From Kineosporia babensis (GTDB taxonomy: Bacteria; Actinomycetota; Actinomycetes; Actinomycetales; Kineosporiaceae): a stretch of DNA of 64,000 bases. The notes under the pieces are model-generated. The model made no database searches. It worked only from the letters and a program-made list of their open reading frames with translations, and was not told the origin of the DNA. The translations under genes were made by a program, and so were the position numbers. Position 1 is the stretch's first letter. Each line of letters begins with the position of its first letter. Location of the stretch: assembly GCF_021129305.1 (NCBI RefSeq), contig NZ_JAJOMB010000010.1, positions 1 through 64,000 of the forward strand, read 5' to 3'. Shown in pieces: positions 14,727 to 25,000 of this stretch.

Positions 14727-16907
14727 CTACGAACTGAGCGTTTGAGTTGACCCTGAAGATTGAGACAGGACTACCTGAACCGCTTCATCAATACGCGAAT
14801 TGATTCCCTGCGTCGCCAAATGATCCCGGACCAGTCGCCTAGCTTTCTTGAAGTCTGCGATCTCCGACGTATCGACTGACGCAGCCTCTTTTTCTGCCAG
14901 TTGCACTAGGTTCACCAGCTCCCGATGCGAACTATTGGCGGATTCAAAGAGAGGGAAGGGGACTCGAAAGAGGTTCTTGTCAAGATCACGTTCGGCGAAT
15001 AAGCCCACAGCCATAAGTGGCTTGACAAGCTCAAGAATAACCTGCGAGTTGAGGATCCCTACAAGGAATTGCGCTTCAGCCACGGTCGTCGTAGCAGCCC
15101 AGTAGAGTTTGTGATCAATCACCGCCCGTGGATCAGATACACGGGCGGCCGCCAATACTCCCGCTTTGCTATAGACAACCCGATTGCTCGTTCCGGGAAG
15201 CTGTCCAGAAAGTTGTCCGTGATAATCAAGCCTCTTCAAGAGTGATGAAGATTCGCGCGGAACGCGATTTTCTTCCCAGAGACTCTCCGCTGTCTCCCAC
15301 CACCGAGCGAAACCCTCTGGATCATCGAGATCGGATTCATCCATGATTCGATCTTCGTGGATCGGCAGGACTGCACGCAGAGGTTCACGTAGTCGGTAGG
15401 GAAGAACAGTCTCACCTAGATGAACATTGCGAATTCGAGAGCGTTCAACCGGAATTCGCTCGATATTGACGGTATTCCAGGGCTTCTTGTCGTCGGGCGT
15501 AGTTCTGGACGAAACGAAGACGCGACCACCCCCAGGCGAGATTGGCCCGCTTGGGACTTCGTTGACGAAAATGAGCCTACGCGGATATAGGATGGCTCCG
15601 TTTCGGAACCGCTTCAGGTATGGAGACATCTGAGTCTCACTTTGGGCCGAAAGCGAAACAACGCTTCCCGAAGTAACCTTTAGCTTCTTTTCAACAGCTT
15701 TCCAGTCGCCTGCGGCTTGTGGGAGCCTGCCCGCGAAAGATAAAGTCTCTTGGGGTACTCTGCGGGGGGACTTCGCAGATTTCCCCCGCACAACGCAGGC
15801 AGCCATAGGGAAACCAATGGGTTGCACGCGACTTAGATCCCAGCAGGTGTCAAATTCCACGAAAACCGAAATAGATTGGGAATTCCAACTGCCGGACCTG
15901 AATCCGTCGTGCGGTTTTCGAGAAAGGGTACCGTGGGGCATCACGAAACTAAACCGCCCAGCTTCCTTAAGGTAAAGCTCGATCGCCCGAGCGACGAACA
16001 AGGTGGATAAATCCCTTGCGGAGGCCCCTAGGCCACCGCTCAACAATTGCCGTTCCTTTGCCAAGCTTTTGTAGCGATCTTGCATAGATTCGGTCATCTT
16101 GTTGTATCTGAGCCAAGGCGGGTTTCCCACGAGCACGTCGAAGCGATTCCTAGGATCCGCTGCCCATAGTGGCCTAATCAAATTCTTCACATAGTAGCCC
16201 CAGATGTGATTGCGCTCATCCCTGTGAAGCCGTCGCAATGTTTCAAAAGTCTCAACTAGCTGATTGCGGTCGCTTTCTGGAACGCCAAACCTTTGAAAAA
16301 GGGATTGCATAACTTTGGCGCCCGATTTGGTGCCCTCTTGAACAGCGCGGTCCGCCATGGCCGAAACTAGCCGGTCAAAATCCGTTGCATCATTCAAGAC
16401 AGAGCGGGGAAAAATTAGATCATCGCCGAAGAGTGCGCCACTTCCTGTGTCTACAATATCAGTTCCATGCGTGGCAATAGTGACTGTATCTACGCCGCCC
16501 AGCAAATCAGCTTTTTGTTCCCATTGCAGGCTGTCGCCCAGATAGATCGGAATGCTGAATGCTGGTCGATCAATTGCATTCAGGCGATCTTGCCCAATCG
16601 CTAGCAAGTAGGTAACTCGCGCCAAAGTGACAGCGACAGGATGAACATCAATCCCTAACACATGTGTCGTGACACCACTCACCGCTTCCGCGTCGCTTAG
16701 TCCGGCCGCTGCCGCAGCCGCTAGGTAGGCACGAATAGCGTGGAAAATAAATGTGCCGGATCCACAGGCTGGATCCAACACGCGGCTCTGCAACGGATCG
16801 GCTATCGAATCTGCGACCATATGCTCGGCAAGCCAGTCGGGGGTGTAATACTCGCCCAACGCTGAGCGTGACGGTTGATCTATGATCGATTCGTAGAGAA
16901 CCTTCAA
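14727..16907 (-). CDS. Type IIG restriction-modification enzyme, methyltransferase/specificity part (downstream of frameshift)
   Basis: This 726-residue segment carries an N6-adenine methyltransferase. Motif I is VLDPACGSGTFIFHA (about residues 42-56), and motif IV is LVGNPPWLRYNKM (about 260). A long target-recognition region with LFVARAIELYLKEAGRFSFV and RLIFVNEVPSGPISPGGG follows, as in Eco57I/MmeI-like enzymes. Its apparent start is a TTG without a binding site inside the end of the upstream gene. Reading the same frame further upstream gives DWVLHAPGGDEYVQSLARR, so this is really the C-terminal three quarters of one 1028-residue enzyme. Base composition is clearly lower in GC than the neighbours, a sign of transfer. 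Confidence 0.75.
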   Translation of the reverse strand: MKVLYESIIDQPSRSALGEYYTPDWLAEHMVADSIADPLQSRVLDPACGSGTFIFHAIRAYLAAAAAAGLSDAEAVSGVTTHVLGIDVHPVAVTLARVTYLLAIGQDRLNAIDRPAFSIPIYLGDSLQWEQKADLLGGVDTVTIATHGTDIVDTGSGALFGDDLIFPRSVLNDATDFDRLVSAMADRAVQEGTKSGAKVMQSLFQRFGVPESDRNQLVETFETLRRLHRDERNHIWGYYVKNLIRPLWAADPRNRFDVLVGNPPWLRYNKMTESMQDRYKSLAKERQLLSGGLGASARDLSTLFVARAIELYLKEAGRFSFVMPHGTLSRKPHDGFRSGSWNSQSISVFVEFDTCWDLSRVQPIGFPMAACVVRGKSAKSPRRVPQETLSFAGRLPQAAGDWKAVEKKLKVTSGSVVSLSAQSETQMSPYLKRFRNGAILYPRRLIFVNEVPSGPISPGGGRVFVSSRTTPDDKKPWNTVNIERIPVERSRIRNVHLGETVLPYRLREPLRAVLPIHEDRIMDESDLDDPEGFARWWETAESLWEENRVPRESSSLLKRLDYHGQLSGQLPGTSNRVVYSKAGVLAAARVSDPRAVIDHKLYWAATTTVAEAQFLVGILNSQVILELVKPLMAVGLFAERDLDKNLFRVPFPLFESANSSHRELVNLVQLAEKEAASVDTSEIADFKKARRLVRDHLATQGINSRIDEAVQVVLSQSSGSTQTLSS

Positions 16908-17812
16908 AACATCATGCTCGACATGCGACCAGTCGAATCGACCAACTCTCCGTGCGAGAGACTGGACGTACTCGTCTCCGCCCGGCGCATGGAGAACCCA
17001 GTCAAAAAGTCGGACTCCACGACGCCATGAATGTACACGTCGTTGAAGGCCGAACCGGAGACCAGTCGCTTGGGTGAAATCTCTCCCGTACTGACGTTGA
17101 ACCCGATGACGGCGTGGGCAATGACCTCTGCCGTTAACACAAGAAGAGTATGAGAAATGAACAGATCCTCATTGTCTTCAAATGCTTTTCCGAAAGCCGT
17201 TCTTAGAAGTTTTCCCCACAGGCCCCTTTTCAGGGCAACTTCCTTGTTGGACTGTGCCGTCTCAAAGAGAGCAGCGAGGGTGGCCATATCGAGCTGATGT
17301 GACGGCGATTCAAAGCCTAGGCGCCGTCTAATTTCATTGGGAGATGGTTTTACATCCCGGTCCGTCGCCATAATGGCTTCGAGCCAGTAGCCAAGACGCT
17401 CCTGATCATGCTCGCTCCCCGTCAACTGAAATTCACTGGTCAGCTCTAGGTTTGTCTCATTAGCGCGATAAAGCCGCCACTCGTAACCATCGGTAAGAAT
17501 GCCGACATAGCGAGACTGGAGCGCATCGGCTTGTGAGCGTATATACCCTGCTAGTTGCTCTTCGGCGTCCGGTAAAGTTCCAGACTTAGAAAGATTTTTT
17601 TTAACTTCAATAACCGCATTACCTATCTGAACATCGAGGCGCCGCCGTGTTCCGTCCTTGGTTGGGACCTCGAGCCGGGCCACGTGATCAGGGCTGAGAG
17701 AAAGTCCGCCGACGGTCAGTAGCGTGTAGATATCCGCTTGAATGTCAGCTTCGGTTCGCGTTGTTTCTCGCGCATAAAGTCGCTTCACGACTTGTTCGGA
17801 AACCAAAGACAC
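16904..17812 (-). CDS. Type IIG restriction-modification enzyme, nuclease part (upstream of frameshift)
   Basis: GTG 17812 has GGGAG 6 bases upstream. The 302-residue frame has a PD-(D/E)XK nuclease: RRLDVQIGNAVIEVKKNL supplies the D...EVK core at about residues 56-74. A helical connector (LWGKLLRTAFGKAFED, LLVLTAEVIAHAVIGFNVS) follows and leads into the methyltransferase in intact relatives. After VVESD the frame goes wrong: a T5 run (A5 at 17004-17008 on the plus strand) is one base short of the T6 that would give DFFDWVLHAPGG and fuse this to the methyltransferase. The last 25 or so residues are therefore out of frame. Low GC like its partner. Confidence 0.7.
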   Translation of the reverse strand: MSLVSEQVVKRLYARETTRTEADIQADIYTLLTVGGLSLSPDHVARLEVPTKDGTRRRLDVQIGNAVIEVKKNLSKSGTLPDAEEQLAGYIRSQADALQSRYVGILTDGYEWRLYRANETNLELTSEFQLTGSEHDQERLGYWLEAIMATDRDVKPSPNEIRRRLGFESPSHQLDMATLAALFETAQSNKEVALKRGLWGKLLRTAFGKAFEDNEDLFISHTLLVLTAEVIAHAVIGFNVSTGEISPKRLVSGSAFNDVYIHGVVESDFLTGFSMRRAETSTSSLSHGELVDSTGRMSSMMF

Positions 17813-19052
17813 TTAATACTCCCGGCAATGCGAACTGGACTCCTGCTCCCTAGGGCGAAGCCAAGGGCCGTGAATGGTGCGGGCCCGCGGCACGGCGACA
17901 GACAGGCCAGCCGCCGTGCTGCGGGTACTTCCATCCCAGCGCGTTCCATCCATGGACAACGCACCTTACAACCTACGGGGTCTGTCCACTCCTGCGTAAG
18001 CCAACTCGCTGTAGAGCTGCTTGCATGCTGGTGTGCGTAACTCACCTTCCGATACCCCACCCTGACTCACGAACAACCTCGCAGTCCCAGTCCGGTCCAG
18101 GTCTGCACTCCGTGCAGGTGGGTGGCTGGCGCCCGTAGGCGGGGCGGGGTTGTTCGCGAGCCTCGCAGGTTGGGGTCTCTCGTGCCCACGGCGGCGCCCG
18201 GTGAGAACGGCCGGGAACTATCGCGACATCACCGATGGAGGGCGAGAGCATGGCGAAGCGACGGGTACGGCACTTCTGGTACCGGTCATGTTGCTGCGGG
18301 ATGCGCTCGGGCGGTTCGCACGGGCCCGCCGGCCGATTGCTCCGAGGCGGTCGAGGCCGACGACGCAGAGGCGTACGCTGCCGGTGTTCGTGCAATTGGA
18401 GCTCGACCTGGGATAAGGGCAGGGAGGGTTGATTTACGGAGGATTAACAACCCGAGCCAACCGCAACCGACGCTGAACGATGGCAGCGTTGGCGGGACAT
18501 CGACACAGGTCAGGAGCAGTATCCACAAGTGTCCGAGACAACCGTCCCAGAGTCAGCGGGTTCGAGGTTCACAACCGGCACGCGGGTAGCCTGAGAGCGG
18601 CCTTGCGCTAGGTCTGCTGTTCGCCCCGGTGGCGGGTCCGCAGTCGGAGACGGAGCCAGCCCGTTCGAGCCGGGCCAGGTGGGGATTCATCAGACTTGGC
18701 TTGTCGGATGCGTGTCGTCGACAGCCTCCCGCAGTGCAAATATCCAGCTCAAGTGGTTACCTCATGCGGTCTTGAAACCAATCTCGTCCTGACCAGTGGC
18801 AGCTCGCGTTCGATCGGGCCCACTCGTCCAGCACTTCGGCAGGCAGAGACCCGATTCAGTCCAACTGCTTCTAACGTGCAACGCGGGTCGCCCCAGCAAC
18901 GTAGACGGGCCCCGACAGACCCGGGTCACGGCCGTTGCCATCCGCTCTTGGTCACTACAAGCAAGGCTATACGGCAGTTCGCACCACCGGGAGGGACTCC
19001 TCAGATACTGTCACCCTCTGCAGTCTTCCATCACCAAGAGGAGTCATGCGGG
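17813..19052. other. 1.2-kb stretch without a convincing gene
   Basis: Several short frames overlap here on both strands but none has a binding site, family resemblance and sensible composition together. A plus-strand frame ending at 18416 (…LPVFVQLELDLG) is the most protein-like, perhaps a relic. A weak inverted pair CGAACAACC (18068) / GGTTGTTCG (18149) was seen. The AddB gene's binding site AAGAGGAG is at 19036-19043. Promoters for both flanking genes must lie here but I cannot place them. Confidence 0.4.
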
Positions 19053-22000
19053 GTGTCTTCGCCTGCCGTAAACACCGTCTACAGCGCCGCCCTTACCCGC
19101 CTGAGCCAGGTCGTCGCTCAGATCAAGCAGACAGATCCCATGGCCACGGCCACCGTCGTCGTGCCGAACCACCTCGCCGGCATCCTCGCCCAACGCCATC
19201 TGACGGTCAGCGCCAACGGCATCGCAGCCCTACAAGTCACCACGCTGCCCCGTCTGGCCGAACGCGTCGCGGCAGCCAAACTGTCACCGCGGCGCCCATT
19301 GACCCGCGCAGTCCTAACCGCAGCCTGGCGCGCCGTCTTAGACACCGACGGCGGCGTGTTCACCGAGGTCAAGGAGCATCCTGCAACCACCGAGGCCCTA
19401 GCCCGAGCACACCGCCAGCTGCGAGATCTCGACGAGCCAGCCCTCGACCTCGTAGCAACGCACAGCAGCCTCAGCGCAGAAGTCACCCGGCTTCACCGCA
19501 CTGTCGCGGCGAAACTCAGCGAGCACTGGTACGACGAGACCGACCTTATGCGCGAGGCCGCCAGAAGCAAAAGCCCGCAAATCAGTGGGCACGTTGTTCT
19601 TCACCTGCCGCAGGCTCTTTCGAATGCTGAAACTGCCTTTGCGCAAAGCTTGACTGTATTTACCGTGGTGGCCGGTCTAACCGGCCACCACGACGCCGAC
19701 CGAGCCATCCACGACACGCTGCAGCGGCTTGGCCTTCGAGTCCCAACAGAGTCAGCCAAGCCAGCTCTGGCGCAGAAAGTCCTCCACGCTTCAGACGCCG
19801 ACGACGAGGTGCGCTGCGTAGTCCGACAGGTCACGAGGACGCTCAAGACCACCCCGGCCCACCGCATCGCCATCTTGTACTCGGACGAAACCCCTTATGC
19901 CCGGCTTTTGAACGAGCATCTGACCGCAGCGAAGCTCACCGTGAACGGTCCCGGTGTTCGCCCAGTACGCGACCGCGCGGTCTCCCGCGGGTTCCTGCAG
20001 ATCCTCCAACTCCCCCGCTTCGATGTGAGCCGGGCCGCCCTATTCACGGCCCTGGCCCAAGCGCCCATCCGTTACCAAAACACCCAGATCATCCCCGTAG
20101 CCCGCTGGGACCGCCTCTCCCGAACCGCCGGCATCGTCGCCGGGCAAGACTGGCAGCAGCGCCTCGACACCTTCATTGATGACCAGCACAAGATCACGCA
20201 GAACGACGAGGACTGGCGAGCAGAGCGCGCGCAGGGATCCATCCAGGACGCCACCGAGCTCCGCGAGTTCGTCACCAACCTGCAAACGCGCCTGAACGAG
20301 GGCTCTCAGCTCACCGCGTGGCCAGAGCTGGGCATCTGGGCCACGCAGCTGTTCAACGACTTGTACGGCACCGTCGACGACGAGGCGCGCCGCCCACGTG
20401 AGGAGCAGTACGCCGTAGCCGCAATCACCCAGTCTCTGACCTCTCTGCAGAGCCTGGAGACGGTCAGCGCACAAGCAAGCCTCCCCCTGCTGCTGGAAGT
20501 GCTGGACCAGGACCTTGAGTCGGCCCGTCCCTCCGTAGGCAGGTTCGGGGACGGTGTACTGGTTGCGCCCCTGGAAGCGGCGGTCGGCCTGGACCTGGAC
20601 GCCGTGTTCGTCCTCGGCCTCAGCGAAGACATGTATCCCGGCCGCCAGTCGGAAGACCCGCTGCTCCCCCAGTCATTACGCCAGGCCACGGGCGGAGCGC
20701 TACCCGATCAACGCGAACGCATCGACGCCATGCACCGCCACCTGGCGGCCGCGTTCGCCAGCGCGACGACCGTTTGGGCGAGCTTTCCTCGGGGCGATCT
20801 ACGCCGCAGCGTGTCCCGTCTCCCCAGCCGGTGGCTGCTCCCGACGCTGCGCGCTCTGACGAACACCCCGAATCTGAGTGCCACGAAGTGGGATACGGCC
20901 AAGGGGGACGCCGTCATTGGCTCGCACTCGTTCTGGGACGAGATCCGCCGCAGCACCGATCTGGCCACCGAGCACGAATGGCGCGTCCGCGAAGTCTCGA
21001 GCGGAGCCGAACTGCAGGACGACGTCATCGCCGCAGCCACAGACCTCCAGAAGCATCGTTCGTCGACTGCGTTCACCAGGTTCGACGGCAATCTCCGAGA
21101 CGTCGAAGGCCTTCCAGATTACGCCCGCTCCGGCCGAACAATCTCCCCGACGACGCTAGAGGCCTACGCCACTTGCCCCCACACGTTCTTCGTCTCCCGA
21201 TTGCTGGGTGTGCGTCCGCTGAGCAACCCTGATGAGATCATCAAGATCAGTCCCGCGGACATCGGCACGCTCATGCACACCTGCATCGACCGCCTCGTCC
21301 AGACGTTCGCCGACAACCTCCCTGATCATGGACGGCCTTGGGTACCAGCCCAGCGATACCGTTTACGTGAGATCGCAGAACAAACTAGTGACGAGTTCGA
21401 ACAGCGCGGCCTAACCGGTCACCGGTTGCTGTGGGAACACGAAAGAGCACAGATCCTGGTGGATCTGGATGCCATGCTCGACGCCGACAACGAACACCGC
21501 GCCAAACGGGACGCCCGGGTACTGGGGAGCGAGCTGCGCTTCGGCATGAACGGGCTCGACCCCGTGCGCATCAACGTATCCGCCGGCGTCGTACACATGA
21601 GCGGAAGCGCGGACAAGGTCGACCAGACCCGCGACGGGGTCCTGTTGGTGTGCGACATCAAGACCGGCAGCAACACCTCGTTCAAGGAGATTGAGACCGA
21701 CCCGATCGTGCGCGGCACCAAGCTCCAGCTGCCGGTGTACGCGCACGCCGCCCGGGCCCGCTACGGCAGCGATGACGTCGAGGCGTCCTTCTGGTTCGTG
21801 CGCAAGGACCGCCGTCGCATCCGGCTACCGCTGGACGATGACCTGAACGACGTGTACTCGCAGGCCATCGGCACGCTGGTCCAGTCGATCGCGGACGGAC
21901 TGTTCCCAGCCAAAGCACCGGAGGAGGCGGACTTCGGCTGGACTCGGTGCGAGTACTGCAACCCTGACGGCCTCGGACACTCTGAGGCCCGCTCCCGCTA

Positions 22001-22079
22001 CGAAACCAAGCGTCACGACGAGCGCCTGAGGTCCCTGATGAGCCTGATCGACCCCACCGCCGTGCAGGGGCAGCCATGA
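19053..22079 (+). CDS. AddB-like PD-(D/E)XK nuclease/inactivated helicase subunit
   Basis: GTG 19053 is 9 bases after AAGAGGAG; the upstream open frame is not protein-like. The 1008-residue product has a long UvrD-like part without a Walker A, beginning TATVVVPNHLAGILAQRHL, with helicase-like VLVAPLEAAVGLDLDAVFVL near 510. The C-terminal nuclease (about 690-985) starts SPTTLEAYATCPHTFFVSRL and has the catalytic Asp in SGSADKVD and DIK in VCDIKTGS. Cysteines in YATCPHTF and TRCEYC resemble the AddB iron-sulfur staple, but only three are evident. AddB works with AddA as a double-strand end resection nuclease. Its stop overlaps the AddA-like start. Confidence 0.75.
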   Translation: MSSPAVNTVYSAALTRLSQVVAQIKQTDPMATATVVVPNHLAGILAQRHLTVSANGIAALQVTTLPRLAERVAAAKLSPRRPLTRAVLTAAWRAVLDTDGGVFTEVKEHPATTEALARAHRQLRDLDEPALDLVATHSSLSAEVTRLHRTVAAKLSEHWYDETDLMREAARSKSPQISGHVVLHLPQALSNAETAFAQSLTVFTVVAGLTGHHDADRAIHDTLQRLGLRVPTESAKPALAQKVLHASDADDEVRCVVRQVTRTLKTTPAHRIAILYSDETPYARLLNEHLTAAKLTVNGPGVRPVRDRAVSRGFLQILQLPRFDVSRAALFTALAQAPIRYQNTQIIPVARWDRLSRTAGIVAGQDWQQRLDTFIDDQHKITQNDEDWRAERAQGSIQDATELREFVTNLQTRLNEGSQLTAWPELGIWATQLFNDLYGTVDDEARRPREEQYAVAAITQSLTSLQSLETVSAQASLPLLLEVLDQDLESARPSVGRFGDGVLVAPLEAAVGLDLDAVFVLGLSEDMYPGRQSEDPLLPQSLRQATGGALPDQRERIDAMHRHLAAAFASATTVWASFPRGDLRRSVSRLPSRWLLPTLRALTNTPNLSATKWDTAKGDAVIGSHSFWDEIRRSTDLATEHEWRVREVSSGAELQDDVIAAATDLQKHRSSTAFTRFDGNLRDVEGLPDYARSGRTISPTTLEAYATCPHTFFVSRLLGVRPLSNPDEIIKISPADIGTLMHTCIDRLVQTFADNLPDHGRPWVPAQRYRLREIAEQTSDEFEQRGLTGHRLLWEHERAQILVDLDAMLDADNEHRAKRDARVLGSELRFGMNGLDPVRINVSAGVVHMSGSADKVDQTRDGVLLVCDIKTGSNTSFKEIETDPIVRGTKLQLPVYAHAARARYGSDDVEASFWFVRKDRRRIRLPLDDDLNDVYSQAIGTLVQSIADGLFPAKAPEEADFGWTRCEYCNPDGLGHSEARSRYETKRHDERLRSLMSLIDPTAVQGQP

Positions 22080-25000
22080 CCGCGACAGCTCTGGGCCTGG
22101 GCGATCAGAAAGCCCGTCAGCGAATCGCGCAGGAAACCGCCACCACGCTTTTCGTTGAGGCGGGTGCCGGATCCGGCAAGACCACTGCCTTGGTCAACCG
22201 GCTTCTGACCCTCGTTCTGGACGACAACATCCCCCTCTCGCGCATCGCCGCTGTCACCTTCACCGAGAAGGCCGGCGCCGAACTCCGCGACCGGCTTCGC
22301 GAGCGCTTAGACGGGCACCGCGAGGACGTGAGCAAGCTACGCCGTGAGCGCGCACATCAGGCCGCCGAGGATCTGGATGCGGCTGCCATCGGCACGCTGC
22401 ACTCCTTCGCTCAACGCATCCTCACCATGTTCCCCATTCAGGCTGGCTTACCTCCGCTGGTCGAAGTGCTGGACGAAGTCGCATCGTCAGTCGCGTTCGA
22501 AGCCCGGTGGGCCGTTCTGCAGACCGACCTGCTCGACAACCCCGATCTCGCCGAGCCTCTGCTGCTGGCTCTGTCCACTGGCATCAAGCTGGAACACCTG
22601 CGATCTCTCGCCAAGGCGTTCGGTAGTGATTGGGACCTGATCGCCGACCGCGTCCTTCCGCACCAACCCTCACGCGCCGTTCTTCCCGACTTGTCCAGCC
22701 TTGCTCGCCTGGCTGGCGAACTGGCGGCACGCGTCAGCGAATGCACCGACCAAAACGACAAGTTCATCCCCAAGCTGACCGCCTTGCAGATTTGGGGCGA
22801 GTCCTTGAGCGCCGCAACGTCCGACAGCGAGCGCTTCGCCCTGCTCACCGCTGGAAGAGACCAGAAGTGGGGACGGCTTGGCCGCGCGGCCAACTGGGCG
22901 GACCTTGCCGGCCTGCGTCTGCAATGCGGATCCCTGACCGAGGACATTGCCCGGGCCGCCAACGCCTTCGCCGACGCAACCCTGCGTCCCCTGGCCTACT
23001 GGATCGCCGAGCAGGTGCAGCACTCGGCCGCTGAACGGATGGCCGAGGGAAGGCTCGAGTTCCACGACCTGCTGGTGCTCTCCCGCAACCTACTGCGCCG
23101 TGACGCTGAGGTTAGAGCAGCTCTGCAAAGGCAGTTCCCACGTCTGCTGCTGGACGAGTTCCAGGACACCGACCCGATCCAGATCGAGCTCGCCCTGCGG
23201 ATCGCCGCCGGAGCCGATGCCACCCAGTCCAACTGGCGCGACATCGTCATCCCGCCCGGATCGGTGTTCGTCGTCGGCGACCCCAAGCAGTCGATTTACC
23301 GCTTCCGCCGCGCCGACATCGCCACCTACCTGCAGACCCAGCGCCACCTCGGTTCCTCGGTCACCCTCGACACCAACTTCCGCACCGTAGAGCCGATCTT
23401 GAACTGGATCAATGCGGTATACGGCAACCTCATCCAGGCCGAGCCTGATGCCCAGCCGCCTTATATCCCTCTGCGTGCGAACCGGTTCCAGGCGCCCGAG
23501 AGCCCAAGCGTTTTGCTCCTGGGCGCCCAAGAACACGCCGACAAGCCCAACGCCGCCCTCCTACGCGAACGCGAAGCCCGCGACGTCGCAGCGGCGATTC
23601 AAACCGCTCTGAACCAACAGTGGACGACTCAGGAACAGGACCGTTCCTGGCGGCCCTTACGAGCGTCCGACATTGTTGTTCTCATCCCGGCCCGAACCTC
23701 CCTGCCGGTGCTCGAGAACGCTCTGGACGCGGCGGGCCTGCCCTACCGCGCCGAATCCAGCTCGCTGGTCTACCAGGCCAGCGAGATCCGCAACCTCATG
23801 GCAGCGGCCCGCGCCGTGGCCAATCCCAGCGACCTGCTCTCATGCGTCACCGCCCTGCGCTCAGCCCTGTTCGGCTGCGGGGACGACGACCTGTTCACCT
23901 GGAAGCGCGACGGCGGCTCCTTCAACCTGCTGGCTCCGCGAGATCCCGAGCGTGCGGACCATCCTGTCGGCGCGGCCCTGGCCTACCTGTACCGCCTGCA
24001 CAAGGCCGCCCGCTGGCAGACCCCGAGTGAGGTCCTGACCGCCCTGGTCGTGGACCGGCGGATGATGGAGGTCTCCGCCTACGGCTCCCACACCCGCGAC
24101 GAGTGGCGCCGCCTGCGCTTCGTCATCGACCAGGCCCGAGCCTGGGCAGACGTCGAACACGGAAGCCTCGGCGAGTACCTGGCCTGGGCAGCCCGGCAGG
24201 CCGACGAAACCTCTCGGGTCGCCGAAGCAGTGCTGCCGGAGACCGACGTCAACGCCATCCGGATCATGACCGTCCACGCCGCCAAGGGCCTGGAATTCCC
24301 TATGGTCGTCCTCTCCGGCATGACCTCGCAGCCCAGGACCCAGAGCGGCGTCCGACTGCTGTGGACGCCCGACGGCTACGCCGTCAGCCTCAGCAAGCGT
24401 ATGCAAACCAACGACTTCCAGACCGTGCAGCCCATCGACGAACAGATGGACAGCTACGAACGCCGCCGCCTGCTCTACGTCGCTGCCACCCGGGCCAAGG
24501 ACCACCTCGTGGTGTCCGTGCACCGCAGCAGCGGTGCCACCAAGACCAACGCCAGGCTCTTGGCCGACGCCGGCGCCACCGACCAAGGTGCCGATACGTT
24601 CACTGCCACCCCGCCCACGTCCCCCATTCCTGCCCCACGAAGATTTGCCGAGCCTGCCCCCGAGCTGAACGCCTGGCAGCAGCGCATCGAGGCGGCCCGC
24701 GAACGAACCCGATACTCCCCTGCCCAGACCGCCTCGGGTCTGGAAGGAACAGAGCCTGAGATCGTCCTACCGGAAATACCCATCCTGGCCGGCGAGGCCA
24801 AAGGTGCCCGCAACCTCGAACTGCCGCCGTGGGCCAAGGGCCGCTACGGGGACAAGGTCGGCCGAGCTGTCCACGGTGTTCTGCAGACCGTGGACCTCAC
24901 AGCGGATCGGGACGGCATTGCTGCTATCGCCCGAGCTCAGGCCCTGGCCGAGGGCGTAACCGAGCACACGGACGCCGTCATCGACTTGGTCGTCTCTGCC

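Noticed and set aside
16905-16907. Separate methyltransferase gene starting at TTG 16907
   Set aside because: No ribosome binding site, and the frame continues upstream with family-like sequence; it is the second half of a frameshifted single gene.
18150-18416. 88-codon plus-strand frame in the gap before the AddB-like gene
   Set aside because: It ends plausibly (VQLELDLG) but has no binding site, Arg/Pro-rich composition and no family resemblance; not supported as a gene.
18550-18575. tRNA T-arm-like GGTTCGAGG sequence
   Set aside because: No matching acceptor, anticodon or D arms could be found around it.
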